Program-made: the position numbers and the translations under genes
From: Sesamum alatum
Lineage: Eukaryota; Streptophyta; Magnoliopsida; Lamiales; Pedaliaceae
Assembly: GCA_034509735.1 (NCBI GenBank)
Contig: JACGWO010000002.1
Location: 24,165,636-24,229,635, forward strand
Direction: 5' to 3'
Length of the DNA stretch: 64,000 bases
Shown here: piece by piece, positions 31,566-43,020 of the stretch
Layout: every line of letters starts with the position of its first letter
How positions within the stretch are numbered: the first letter of the stretch is position 1
Notes under the pieces: generated by a model
Databases searched by the model: none
Seen by the model: the letters and a program-made list of their open reading frames with translations, nothing else
Told to the model about the DNA's origin: nothing

Positions 31566-33783
31566 TGTTAGAATAGGTGACCAGAAAGCCAATAGGTTTC
31601 GCGATTTATAACTATATGACAACTTGATGTAAATGTAATATTATTATGTGATGAATAAGATAAGTGTTCGTCACCAATGGTACCTTCTTTATTGCGCTCA
31701 TCTTACATTTGTTAAAACGGTGTTTAACTTATATCGCAATAAAGCCCACAGACTATGGATAACAACTCGTGCAGTTGGGCCACGCATTGGATGGTGGTCA
31801 TGAAACCAATTGATTAAGAGTTGGGTCTGAAACGTTCCAAGTCGAGGACCTCGAGACAGGGCATCGAGAGTCCTATTGAGACTTGCGTCAAGAGTCGTGT
31901 TCATTAGATGAGTGCCGTGTTTCATCAGCGAAAGGTGTGGGACGCCTACACGATCATGATGGGTTGGTCGACTGGGGTCGAGCCGACTGGACTGACTCGC
32001 GGGGATCATCATATGAAAGCCTTGGAGGCTTGGTCGGTATGATTGGTTTTCCCCGGTTCCGATAGTATAGGAGTAATCCTCAGACTTGAGGGATCATGGC
32101 AGTCGCAAGCACATGACGGCTGTATCTAGGATCTGGCGAGAGGTAATCATTCTGTAAGATGATTATCATAAGCCTTGTCCAGTGCAGTCGGAATGTGTAG
32201 CGAGGACGGTGGATTCCAAGAAGAGGATCCGTCCCCTGTCAGTATGTGACAGAGGTATCTCCTATGCACTCGGAGACACGTTCATGTTGTTTGAAGCTGT
32301 GGCCACAGTGGTTGGTCGAACAGGGAATGGTTTCCTGTGTCGACGCAATGAAGCATACGTAGTCTTGAGTATTAAGCATAGATGCCTAGTCAAGGATGGG
32401 AACCGACGCCCAATTCCATACCCTAAACTAAGGCCGGGAGACGGTAGACGGAAGGATCGTACCCGTACGGAATCGGCGCCTAAATGTTCACGCCAATTCA
32501 CCTAGTCTCTAGTGTCATGGACCGTTGCTAGACGGCCACCCACGGTAACGGGCCCTTGTGGGACACGGGCCAAGTCTAGCTGAGGGTGAACCTAAAGGAT
32601 CACACACAAATCACCGAGGAGGTTGAGAGATCGACTTGGAGTCAATCTCGAAGGATAAATAAGTAATTCGATTACTTAAGGAAAAGTCCATTGGATGGAC
32701 GGGCCGATATTGTATCGGGCTTTCGTTTAATCGGTAAATTGGATTTTCGATTAAATATGGAAAGTTGAGACGTTGGGTCTTTTAATTGGATTAAAAAGAT
32801 TAACAGGAATAATCTAAATAGACATTAAATTGGATTTAATGTTGGGTTCGTCGTAATTGGATTACGATAAAACCCGGTCCGTTAAATTATACCCGAAAAG
32901 AGAAATAATTCCTATTTTTGGAATAGGAAGAAGTTGGACTTCTTCCCTTAATTAAACATGGCCGGCATGCTCCCTTGGAGGAAGTAAGATCAGCCATGTT
33001 TCATGGTAGGTGGTATGTTGACTTATCTCTTTTGGAAAGAGACAAATCAACTCCAATCAAGCTCTTCCCTTTTGGTATGATTTGATCATACCATAAATTC
33101 TGGTAGGCTTGATTGAAGAATTGATGGTGATTGATTGGAATAAATCTAGACATCCTTGGATGAACCTAGACACATTCTAATAATTACATTAATTATGTAT
33201 ATATATTAGAATATACAACACCAAGCATATGTGATTTATTATTCATCTTTTTCGAGAAAAAAGAGAAGACAAAATCCCTCTCCTCTCTCTCAACTCTCGG
33301 CCCTCTCTCCCTCTCGTACACTTGTGTTTTTCACTTGATTTTGAATCAAGAAGAAGAACAAAGTAAGTTTAAGAGAGCACTAATTCATAGTGTTCTTCTC
33401 TTAAACCGATTCCTTCTTAAACCCGTTCTTTTCTAGCAAGAAGAATGTGTGTTTCTTCTGGTGTGGTGTGGATCACCTTTGGAGAATCCATACGTTTGGA
33501 TTTCGTGATCATTCCGGAGAAGGTACAACGCAAGTAGCCGGGAGCATACGCTAAACAATCAAAGGTAACGGTTTATTACGCTTTGATTGATTATATATAT
33601 TTATCTATGCCCTATGTGTTTAATATTCATTTCTAATATTTACACATCCTACATCGAACGCTCGGTTGAGCACCCAAGGGTACACCCCTTGGGATTCGTT
33701 TATTTAAATTAGATTTAAATTTACGCTATTTCCTCGCCTTCTCGCTTCCGCTCGTGCTCCCGGGCGGATCCGCTTGTCCTTCA
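31566..33783 (+). repeat. 3' LTR of element A (family 1)
   Basis: A 2218-base LTR from TGTTAGAATAGG to GCTTGTCCTTCA, followed by the duplicated TGATC at 33784-33788. It is collinear with the 5' LTR at 23628-25853. A 107-codon frame at 32182-32505 recurs in other family-1 LTRs but has no known domain. Confidence 0.95.
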
Positions 33784-34593
33784 TGATCAATGGAGATGAT
33801 GGGATACACACGAGCTGTGTGCTGTGTGATATCAGTGAGGATGGGATACACACGAGTTGTATGCTGTGTGATATCAATGAGGATGAGATGCACACGAGCT
33901 GTGTGCTGTGTGATATCAGAAAGGAAAAGAGAGTGGAAGGAGTATTGTGATTGAGATGATGATGATGATGGTAATAGCCGGCTAAGCTCATTGAGTGATG
34001 CACTCCAGGTGGGTTAAGCAGGGCCCTAAGGAAACAACTAAAATGCCTCTATTATGTCTTGAGTAAATATTGTATTGTAGCTATGTGATTTCTTATCTGC
34101 TGCAATGTATGTCCCATGTTGGATTATGTTGGTATATTTACTTTATACTTGACTGGTTGCTTGAATACTTATATATAGACCGAAAGGCTATACTTATTGA
34201 GTAGGCAGCTCATTCCTTGCCACATACGTTTTAGGAAATAGGTCGCACGGACTAATACTATTGGATCTTGAGTCGTGCCATGACACTGAATAGGTGGGTC
34301 AGCCGTGACATCAAAGGTGGAAGTTTTGAGTTATGTAATTAAACTATCCTAGTATTGTAGAGCTTGTTGTAAGATATTGAACAGCTGGACGTTGGTTATC
34401 TTTTGCTCAAGTTATGTACAGTGGTGGGAAGTAAATGTAAGGTTTTTGGCTATGTTTATTATCTCATGTCGTATATATATTTGTTATGTTGATAGATAAA
34501 ATTTATATTACGTTATAAGACTTATAACTTGAGATTAAGAAAATGGAAGATTAATTAATGGTAACTAGGTGTAGTAAAGTAGGGGGTGTTACA
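33784..34593 (+). repeat. Gypsy solo LTR, right part
   Basis: This continues the LTR started at 22112. It opens with the duplicated TGATC and about three 42-bp minisatellite units (33793-33920), then the GGGCCCTAAGGAAAC block shared with 6028 and 37330, and ends ...GGGGGTGTTACA. GGATA at 34594-34598 repeats the bases before 22112. Confidence 0.85.
33793..33920 (+). repeat. Minisatellite in gypsy solo LTR
   Basis: Three units of about 42 bases, each GATGGGATACACACGAGCTG then TGTGCTGTGTGATATCA. Element A inserted at the left edge of this array. Confidence 0.85.
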
Positions 34594-35637
34594 GGATATA
34601 CCTATGTTTCAAAATAAGGTTTATGGTGTGTATTAATGCAAAATAGGAAGGCGATTTTGTATGCATCTTGTTAATTAATGATAAACTAGTTAAATTACTC
34701 CATGCATGACGCAGAACTAGCGGTAATTATACATGTATTGAAGATTTAGAGACACTATTTGTATAGAAAAAGATTTCAGATTTCTCAATGTTCATAAGAT
34801 TTTGAAATATGTTTTGATGCATAAGGAGGGATTTGAGACAAAAGATTTTGGATATGATTGTTAAAGAATTATGATTGTACTATCGATTATCATCTTTGGA
34901 AGATGAATGTAGTAACGGATGTCTCGAGTAGGAAAGTTCAATCACTTTTTAGATAATTTTGGAATTTTTAATGTGATATTATTACTATAAATAATACCAA
35001 TGAATGTGGAGTTAGAGGTTGATCATGTAGTGGATTTGTTAGAAACTTTACAATTTAAGCCAACTATCATCTTAGTGGCATTAGAGTAAGATTGTTAACG
35101 CTAAGGTATAAGTTAACAACTGATCAGAATAAAGGTCAGAAACTTTAGTTATTTTGGGATTTTTGAATTTTTTTTCAATGCTAAAATGTAATGAACATTG
35201 TTGGGTGATCGATCAATACATGATTTACTATAACTGAAGTACTAATCGGAGAAATTATATCACTGATCTTATTGTGGTAGTTTTCTTTCGATTGTGATAA
35301 TATTGAAAGTCTAATTCGCTATTAGTTCTTAATTTCATAAGGAACCTCGAAGATATACTATAATTGATATTTGAAAAGGAATTTATAAAATATACATGGT
35401 ATGATTGTCTGAAAAAGTTTAAATATTAGTACCATCTATAGAAATGTTGGACAGAAAATGTAAGAAAATTGAGAAATAAAGATATACCAATGGTGAAAGT
35501 GAGGTGGAGTCATTATTTCCCAAGAGAGGCCCACTTGGGGGGTTGAGGAACATATGAGAGAGAAGTACCCCTATTATTTTCTGAGACGGGTAAGCTAGTT
35601 AAATTTCGAGGACAAAATTTTATTAGGAAGGGAGAAT
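34594..35637 (+). pseudogene. Ty3/gypsy RNase H and integrase remnant
   Basis: It resumes the gypsy pol interrupted at 22111. The translation shows GLWCVLMQNRKAILYASC, a HDAELAVIIHVLKI stretch, RHYLYRKRFQI, YDCTIDYHLWKMNVVTDVSSRK (compare family pattern DYDCxIxYHPGKANVVADALSRK), and at its end the tail VKVRWSHYFPREAHLG...EVPLLF and FRGQNFI. Most integrase between them is unrecognisable. It ends with the purine-rich tract at 35625-35636 just before the LTR. It has many stops and is not functional. Confidence 0.8.
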
Positions 35638-37777
35638 TGTGACGTCCATATAATTTTATTCGTAATCGAGAGACCAATTAGTAATTATTAAGAAAATATA
35701 AATTTAATTACAAGTTATAGGTTGAAATTATAAATATATTAAAACATGAGAGGACTAAGGTGGAGTTTTATAAAATATTTATGGTTAAAATATATATTTA
35801 AAAATTGGGGATTTAATTTGCAATTTTGATAAAAGTTAAAAAAAAGAAAAAAAAAAAGAAGAAAATGTGAGGATTTAAAAATGGAGCAGCACGTGGCTCC
35901 TCCTCATTTTTACAATATATATATAGTGTTTCCTCATTAAGGAAGCAATTAAAGAAGATACAAATATGTTAATTAAACACATTCAAGCATTGAGTTCGGA
36001 AATAGAAAAATAGGTAAGTTTTATATTTAATTTTGTATTAGTTATTATATCAATATTATCTAATTAGTACATTTATTCAATATGTTTTATATGATTCGAT
36101 TTACTATTTAATCGAAAAATTTATTGAATTCGAGTATTTATATAAATTACTGTTCAGGTATATTTTTAATTGGACTGGAATATTATAGCTAATAACTTAA
36201 AATTATATAACGTACTAGATTTAGTAGTTGTTACAATGAACTATTCAAATTGATCGGGTTTATTAACCAAATACATAATTGTATATATTAATATTTAAAT
36301 AAATATTATTATAGTAAAGAATTGCCTTAAATTAATAGAAATAGTAGGGAATTATATTTGAGAAATATTAGAAAATAATATTTGAGAATATTATATTTAT
36401 TAAAATGAAATATGGAATATTTGTATTAATTTCATTTAGGGATGTTATAGAGGACAATAATTATAAAAACATGAGGGGTTTGATAGAATAAGCTCTTATG
36501 AGTTAATAGATAAATTAGATATATACCAGGGAATTTTATAGTGACTAATATTTAGACAAAAAAGGAACGAAGGTTTGAATTTTAATATAAATGAAATATT
36601 AAAGTGTTGGTGGAAAAAGTACGGATATTAATTACTAATTTTATTCAGAAATTATAATAATTTTGATATATTAATAATATATATTATATCCTGCTATAGG
36701 ACGTAAAGATAGAATAGAGGGCTGAGCAGTTTCTCCTATTAACTTGATCTTTTGAGTTGGAGGTAAGTATAGTTAATTGGATTATATATATATATATATA
36801 TATACATGTTGGTATTCATGATTGTTAATGATTGAGTATTTGTCTGGATTATATGGTTATTTTGTGAAGTTGTCATTATGTGGTTATGTGTGATTATGGT
36901 GTATGGAACATAGATGGATGGTTATGTATACTATGTTGATTGTTAAATGAAATTGAACGTTAAGGTTACTGATGGGGATTTGATTGTTGAATGAAGATGA
37001 ATGATAAGAATATTGTGAATCGATATAAAGAGATGGCTTACCTAACTGGGGGACATACTGCAATGGCTTATGATCATATGATTATTGACGAGCTGTGTGC
37101 TGTCATTGATCAAGGGAGATGGTGTAATATATCATACGAGTTGTGTGCTGTGTGATATGATAGATGACGGGATGTCATACGAGCTGTGTGTTGTGTGGTA
37201 TCAGTGATGATGGGGTATCATACGAGTTATGTCTGTGTGGTACCAAGAAAAAAAAAATAGAGATATTATGATTGAGGGGATGATAGTAGGCATAAAACCA
37301 TTTAGTGATGTACTCTAGCATGGGTAAGCAGGGCCCTAAGAAAATAAATAATAATTTCGAATATTATGAGTAGATTGATATATGATTGTTGGAATATGTT
37401 ATTTCTTATATTTATTGTAATTGCATTATATTCATTTTATTGTGTACGTGTGCGTATATATATATATATAAGTCGATTAACTATACTTATTGAGTAGGAA
37501 GCTCATTCCTTGCCATGTATTTTTTTTCCAGGATATAAGTCACAAGGATTAGTTGAATTGGATCATAAGTCGTGCTTCCAGTATTATTAGGTGGGTCAGC
37601 AGTGATATCTTGGTTTGAGATCTCTAGCTACATAACTATAGAAATATTAGATTTTTATCTGAATTTATATTTCACGATTTATTGGTTTTAATCTAAATTT
37701 ATTGTAAAACGTATTTTATTATGGATGATGTATTATACTTAGTGGTATTAAAGAGTAGTGTTGTAGTGGGTGCTACA
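35638..37777 (+). repeat. Ty3/gypsy LTR
   Basis: A 2.14-kb LTR from TGTGACGTCCATATAATTTT to GTGGGTGCTACA. Upstream lies a polypurine tract, as for a 3' LTR; downstream lies a primer-binding site (37783-37798, TGGTATCAGAGCAGGG), as for a 5' LTR. It is therefore shared by two tandem interiors. It carries the minisatellite at about 37090-37235 and TA-rich runs. Confidence 0.87.
37090..37235 (+). repeat. Minisatellite in gypsy LTR
   Basis: Imperfect units of about 43 bases with ATCATACGAGTTGTGTGCTG and close variants, as at 5600-5765. Confidence 0.8.
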
Positions 37778-38706
37778 TTAAGTGGTATCAGAGCAGGGAT
37801 TAGATTATCTGGGGATAATTGGTAAGGAATTGTATTATTGAATACTTAAAACATATATTATGAACCTAAGAGTAAATGAGAGCTTCATATAGGCTGGAAT
37901 GTCAGGTGAGCACACTGCTGGCCCAAAAGAGTCCTTCGAATTTGTATATGGTAATATAAAACCACTAAAGTATGATATATGCGTATATGCGCTTGCTTGG
38001 TGGGGTTATGCTAGTTAATACTGTAGTAAGATCTGGTCTAGTGGTAGTGGGTGATGTTACACTACATGGGGAACTAGTTATGATGAAAGTTAGAAAGTTT
38101 TGACGTTATATTCCGAATGAAATAATTATCGCATAGACACACGATTGTTGACTATTTAACAAAGAGAGTGGTAATAGAAGTTAATAGACACATTAGTATG
38201 GTGATTGTGGAGAAGAGAAAATTATATCTAACTGTTTAATATGTGCATGACTGTTTTAAATTTAGTTAAATAAAGGTGTGAGGCATATCTAGCTAATTTA
38301 CATGATACTATGATAGTTAGTTCTGTTGTATCAGATGTTCCAATAGTTAAAGAAATTCTTGATATTTCTTAAGGAACTACGTGGGTTACCTCGTTATCGA
38401 GAAGTAGATTTTGAAATAGAGACTATTATTGGGACATCACCTATTTTGATTGCGCCATATAAAATAGCTCCAATAGAATTATAGGAGTTTAAGAAACAAA
38501 CAGGAGAAATATTACAGATGGACTTATTAGACGGAGTACTTTACTGTGGGGAGTGTTAGTGTTATTTATGAAAAATAAGAATGACAGTATGAGAGAGTGT
38601 TCTGATTATAGGCAATTGAATTGGGGTGACAGTCAAAACTAAATATCCAGTACTAAGAATTGAGGAATTGTTAGACTAGTTGAAAGAGCTGCAATATTTT
38701 TTAAGA
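37778..38706 (+). pseudogene. Second partial Ty3/gypsy interior
   Basis: It starts with the primer-binding site, then a short gag-like stretch (MSGEHTAGPKESFEFVYGN). At 38191 it switches to the RT upstream region seen also at 21011, including LPRYREVDFEIETIIGTSP, IAPYKIAP and [14 protein letters not shown]. Most gag and protease are missing. It stops at 38706, where a copia LTR fragment begins; CGATTA at the join fits both sides. Confidence 0.78.
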
Positions 38707-39342
38707 TCGATTAAAACGAGGGTCCGATGCAATATCAGCCCGTCCATCCAATGGACAATCCTATAAGTAATCCAATTACTCATTATCCTCTGAAATTGAC
38801 TCCAAGTCAATTTTTCCACCTCCTCGGTGATTTGTGTGTGACCCTTTAGGTTCCCCTCAGCTAGACTTGGGCCCGTGTCCAACAGGAGGCCCTTACCATA
38901 GGTGGCCGTCTAGAAACAGTCCATCACAGTAAAGACTAGGTGAATGTTGGCGTGAACATTTAGGCGCCGATTCCGTACGGGTACGGTCGTTCCGTCTACC
39001 GTCTCCCAGCCTTAGTCTAGGGTATGAAATTGTGTGTCGGTTCCCATCCTTGACTAAGCACCTATGCTTAATACTCGAGAAAATGCATGCCTCATTGCAT
39101 CAACACTGGAAATCATTTTCTGTTCGATCAATCACTGTGGCCACAGGTTTAAGCAGCATGAATGTGTCTCCGAGTGCATAGGAGATACCTCGGTCACATA
39201 TTGATAGGGGATGGATCCTCTTCTTGGTACCCACCGTCCTCACTACACATTCTGACTGCATTGGACAAGGCTTATAATGATCATCTTACAAAGTGACCAC
39301 CTCTCGCCAAATCCAAGATACAACCATCATGTGTACGTGACT
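38707..39342 (-). repeat. Copia LTR T, left part
   Basis: The inner part of a minus-strand LTR related to families 1 and 2: CGTCCATCCAATGGACAATC, the AGCTAGACTTGGGCCCG block and the conserved core are recognisable. Its U5 end is missing at the gypsy junction. It ends at GTACGTGACT and continues at 50597 (CGACTGCCATGG), the two parts being separated by the large composite insertion. Confidence 0.8.
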
Positions 39343-40818
39343 TGAAAGCCCATAGGCATTTGAATCATCCCAGGAGGAGCACGAATGCGGAAGCGCGATA
39401 TAAAAAGGAATTTATAAAATTTAAAGCATGCTCAAACATGAATTAAAACTACACGTTCAAGGGGTGTTCTCTTGAACCTCCCGGGCATTCGGTGTATCTC
39501 ATGAGAAAATAAAGAACATACAAAATCATGGAGGCCATAGGGTTGTAGAAACCGAAAATACCAAAACGTAGTAACCTACCCAGTTGTCGTTTTGTCTTCA
39601 AACTACTACCTGCGTTGTTCCCCATTTTGCACCAAGATCTCGAATTGAGACCCTCTAAATCGTACACGCAATCCGCCAATGTATCCTGATCCCCGTGCTA
39701 GCGAAAAATCAAGTTTATATAATTTAGAGAGGATGGATCGACCAAAAACGTTATGAATTAATGTGATCAATGCTCCTTAGGTTCAATTGTGTGAAACAAA
39801 AGAACCAAAACAATTCTTGGGAAAGGGGGAAGTGGTCGAGCAAGAGGAGAGAGGACGAGACGGGTGTGTGTGTGTGTGTGTTTCTTGAATTCTCATCATC
39901 CTTCTAAAGTGAAACCCTCGGAGTATTTATAGAGGAGGAATCATATTCCCATTCAAACTCCAACTTTAGAACTTTAATTTGACTAGTATTTTGACCTAGT
40001 CAAAATCCTAGTCAAACTATCTTTTAGATTGATCAAACCAATCCTAGCCATCCATCTCTTCTCTTTAATCTCAAACCATTCATTTATTGCATGGAATATT
40101 TAAATCCTATTTAAATAATCCATGGGGCTATAAAAAAATAAAAATAAATAATAATATTTATTTTAAGCGCACATAATTTATTCTAATAAATTCAATTTAT
40201 TAATTTAGTAAATTCCCTTTTATCTAATTAAAGGAATCAACATCTCAAGAAAAAGGAAAGCCGATTAAATCCAATTTAATTGCTCTACCTCTCCAAATTT
40301 AATTCTAAATTAAATACATTATGTGTGTGACTCTTTAGGTTCACCCTCAGCTAGACTTGGTCGAATTCCCAACCATCCTATGACAGGAATTCGTCCGTTA
40401 CCATGGGTGGCCATCTAGCAACGGTCCATGGCACTAGAGACTAGGTGAATGTACATGGTGTGAACATTTAGGCTCTACAATACTTTTATCCTTCCTTCTA
40501 CAATCTCACCACTTAGGGTCTAGGGCATGGAAACGTACGTGCCCATCTTAGACCTAAGCTTTGCCTCATCCTTACTAAACTTCACAGGGGTCCTACCCTT
40601 TTGTTCAGTTACTGTGGCCACAAATTTATAAGGGACGACTCTCAGAGTAAAGTGAGATATCACTGTCAGCCTTCTGATAGGAGATGGATCCTGTCTCGGG
40701 ATCTACTGTCACGCATCACATCTTGACTGTACTAGATAAGGCTTATGACTACTCAGTAACTATGACTTGGCAGCCTCTCGCCATACCTAAGATGCAGGCA
40801 CGGTGTGCAGCTGAACTA
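39343..40818 (-). repeat. Copia LTR U, left part
   Basis: Starts (as the reverse strand of an LTR end) TGAAAGCCCATAGGCATTTG. It shares with H, K and X the ACGAATGCGGAAGCGCG block, the AAGGGGTGT block, TATTTATAG, a GT microsatellite at about 39864-39882 and the conserved core (40395-40447). At about 40819 it switches to H-family LTR at a repeated CCACTTAGGGTCTAGGGC. The missing right end appears to be 50137-50596. Flanks TGACT (39338-39342) and CGACT (50597-50601) differ by one base, so this is probably one insertion into LTR T. Confidence 0.72.
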
Positions 40819-41632
40819 ACCACTTAGGGTCTAGGGCATGGAAAATGCAGGTACCCATTTTGGACCTAAGTGTCAGTCTGTCCTTTACTAAACGCCGCAA
40901 GGGAAACCTTCCCTTCTGTTCACTTACTGTGGCCATATATTTTAGGGACAAGACATAGAGCATTTGTGAGACTCAACTGTCAATGCCTTTTGACAGGAGA
41001 CAGATCCTTTCTTGAAAACTACTGTCACTCTGTACACTGGAGCTGCACTAGACATGGCTTATGACTACTCAAGTGCTTCTTGGAAATCTCTCACCATATC
41101 TAAGATACAGCCCTTATATACAAGTAAACTCAACAGTTCCTCAAGGCAAAGGACTTGACCTGTACTGTTGGAACGGGGAACACACGTCATACCTAACCGA
41201 CCCTACTCAAGGTCCTCCGTAAGACGGTTCCCGCGAGTCACCTCAGTTAGCTGCTCCCCAGCAGGTTAACCCACTAACACTACTTAGACGACCTTCATCA
41301 CCCGTTGATGAAATACGACAGTAGATGCTTAGTGCAAGTCTCAGGGGGAATCTCGGTACCCATTTTTGAGATTCCTTGACTTGGAGATTTCCGGACTGAT
41401 TTCATGGACCTATCTCCAAGGGTAGTCCCAGTCCCCGAAATGTATTTTCAATCCGTGGGCTTTGTTTGTGTAGTGAACAGAAATATAAAGCAGATAAAGT
41501 AAACACAAACAAAGTAAATGCCAAATGAATTTCACTTCTTATTCATTAGTAATTTATCAAATCCTTGAAATTTTTTAGACATAGGTTACATTTTGCCTGC
41601 CCAGATTGGCTACATGGTCACCTATTCTAACA
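40819..41632 (-). repeat. 3' LTR of element H, truncated
   Basis: The U3 half of an H/K-family LTR; it aligns with 55795-56621 in LTR K. It ends TAACA at 41632, followed by the polypurine tract of the element (minus strand), so it is the 3' LTR. About 1.1 kb of its U5 side was lost where it joins LTR U. Confidence 0.8.
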
Positions 41633-41711
41633 ATCTCCCACTTGACCTTAAAGCCAATCGCTCATATGTCTAATCCCCATCTTCTCAAAATGTTGCGTAT
41701 GAGCGCTCTGC

Positions 41712-41868
41712 TGAAAGATTGTGGATTATCCCGGGAAATAGCGCGAATGCGGAAGCACGGTATAAAATTAAAATAACAAAAATTTAAACATGCTTTTACG
41801 TAAAAATAAAGAACACGTGCAAGGGGTGTACCCTTGAAGTTCCCGGGCATTCAGTGTATCTCATGGAA
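41712..41868 (-). repeat. LTR fragment inserted near the 3' end of pol (element H)
   Basis: Starts TGAAAGATTGTGGATTATCC after CGCTCTGC and keeps only 157 bases of an LTR end. The same insertion at the same base is found at 56701, where more of the LTR is kept. It joins directly to the integrase linker, so RT and most RNase H were deleted with the rest of this LTR. Confidence 0.75.
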
Positions 41869-43020
41869 AGTATCTCACTGGAGGTCTAGACTCTCTAGTT
41901 GACCTACGGAGAACGGGAATGTCAGTGGTGACTGTGGGTGCTGAATGTATAGGAGCTGGCGGTTCAGGTACCGGGGTTGGCCTTTCCTGAGGCTGTCCTT
42001 TATGCCTAGCATGCTAGACTTCTCGAGGTTGGTCAGTCCTTCGGGTATCTATCCTGAATCCTATAAGTGAGGAATCCGCGGCTACCTCTGATGACTGATT
42101 TCCATCACTTGATTCCTCAAGGATCAGTTCATCAGGTTGGATATCCTCTGGAAAGCCTTGTTCCAAGAATACTGCGTTCCTTGAAACAAATACCTTTTGT
42201 TCCAGGGGGTCATAAAAGTAATAACTCGCAGTTTCTTTAGGGTATCCAACGAACCTGCATAAGCTAGACCTGGATTCTAGCTTATCTCCCACTAACCTCT
42301 TGACGTATGCGGGGCTACCCCACACTTTCAAGTAGTTGTAGGATGCAGGTTTGCCGTGCCATATTTCATATGGCGTTTGGGTCAATACACTGGTTGGCGC
42401 CAAATTTAACCACTTGGACGCCGTTTCCAATGCGTAGCCCCAAAAGGACAAGGGCAATTTGGTAAAACTCATCATGGATCGAACCATGTCCAACATGGTT
42501 TGATTCCTCCTTTTAGAGACACCATTCAACTGTGGTGTCCCGGGAGGTGTCCATTCCGAAATTATACCATTTTCTTTTAGATAATTAAGGAACTCAGTAC
42601 TAAGGTATTATCCGCCTCGGTCTGACCGTAGGATTTTAATTTTGCAGTTGGTTTGGTTGTCAACTTCAAGTTTGAATTCTTTAAACCTCTCAAGAGCTTC
42701 AGACTTGTACCTCATCAGGTATACATAACCGTACCGTGAATGATCATCGGTGAAGGTTATGAAGTAAGAGAACCCACTTCAGGCCTGCGTCCTTAGTGGT
42801 CCACATACGTCTGTATGGACCAAGTCCAACAGACCTGTGGCAAGCCTGTTTTGTCCTACAAAGGGCTTTTTGGTCATTTTCTCTCTTAGACAAGAGTCAC
42901 AAGTTGGTAGCTCACTCAAGTCCCCTACCTCTAGGTTCTTTGAGTCTACCAATCTTTTCATCCTATCTTGGGATATGTGACCTAGCCTAGCGTGCCACAG
43001 TCGTGCGTTCCCGTTGTTAT
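41869..43020 (-). pseudogene. Element H integrase and pre-integrase
   Basis: Minus-strand: NARLWHARLGHISQDRMKRL...CDSCLREKM (zinc-binding), then LVHTDVCGPLRTQA (first catalytic Asp kept) and TFTDDHSRYGYVYLM. A frame change and a stop near the SDRGG region follow, then NGVSKRRNQTMLDMV to VFLEQGFPEDIQPDE and the linker. RT is missing. The protease region is deleted: the frame reads KLLSNQRKIDNNGNARL, jumping about 430 bases that X retains (60150-60580). Confidence 0.85.

Larger units (their letters stand above)
23628..33783 (+). mobile_element. Ty1/copia element A, structurally complete
   Basis: The only element in the window with both LTRs, primer-binding site, leader, gag-pol, polypurine tract and target-site duplication: TGATC at 23623-23627 and again at 33784-33788. 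It is 10.2 kb with LTRs of 2226 and 2218 bases. It sits inside the minisatellite of a gypsy solo LTR. Over the first 250 bases the two LTRs differ at about ten positions by eye, mostly C/T or G/A, so the insertion is not very recent. Gag-pol is full of stops and frameshifts; any movement would have needed proteins from another copy. Confidence 0.93.

Noticed and set aside
32182..32505. A 107-codon frame (MQSECVARTVDSKKRIRPLS...) found in sense in four family-1 LTRs (also 1472-1795, 6646-6975, 24245-24568)
   Set aside because: The LTRs are closely related, so the frame stays open by descent. The reverse strand is also open, no domain is recognisable, and the B copy has lost much of it. The longer tail at 6975 shows that reading frame is not under constraint.
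33793..33920. Regularly spaced repeats that could suggest a CRISPR array
   Set aside because: The units are contiguous tandem repeats with no unique spacers, in plant LTR DNA; this is a minisatellite.
39343..41632. Reading 39343-41632 as one ordinary LTR paired with 45971-50136
   Set aside because: The U5 ends differ (TGAAAGCCCATAGG against TGAAAGCCTTGGGT), and an internal repeated box near 40503/40819 shows that two LTR families are joined.
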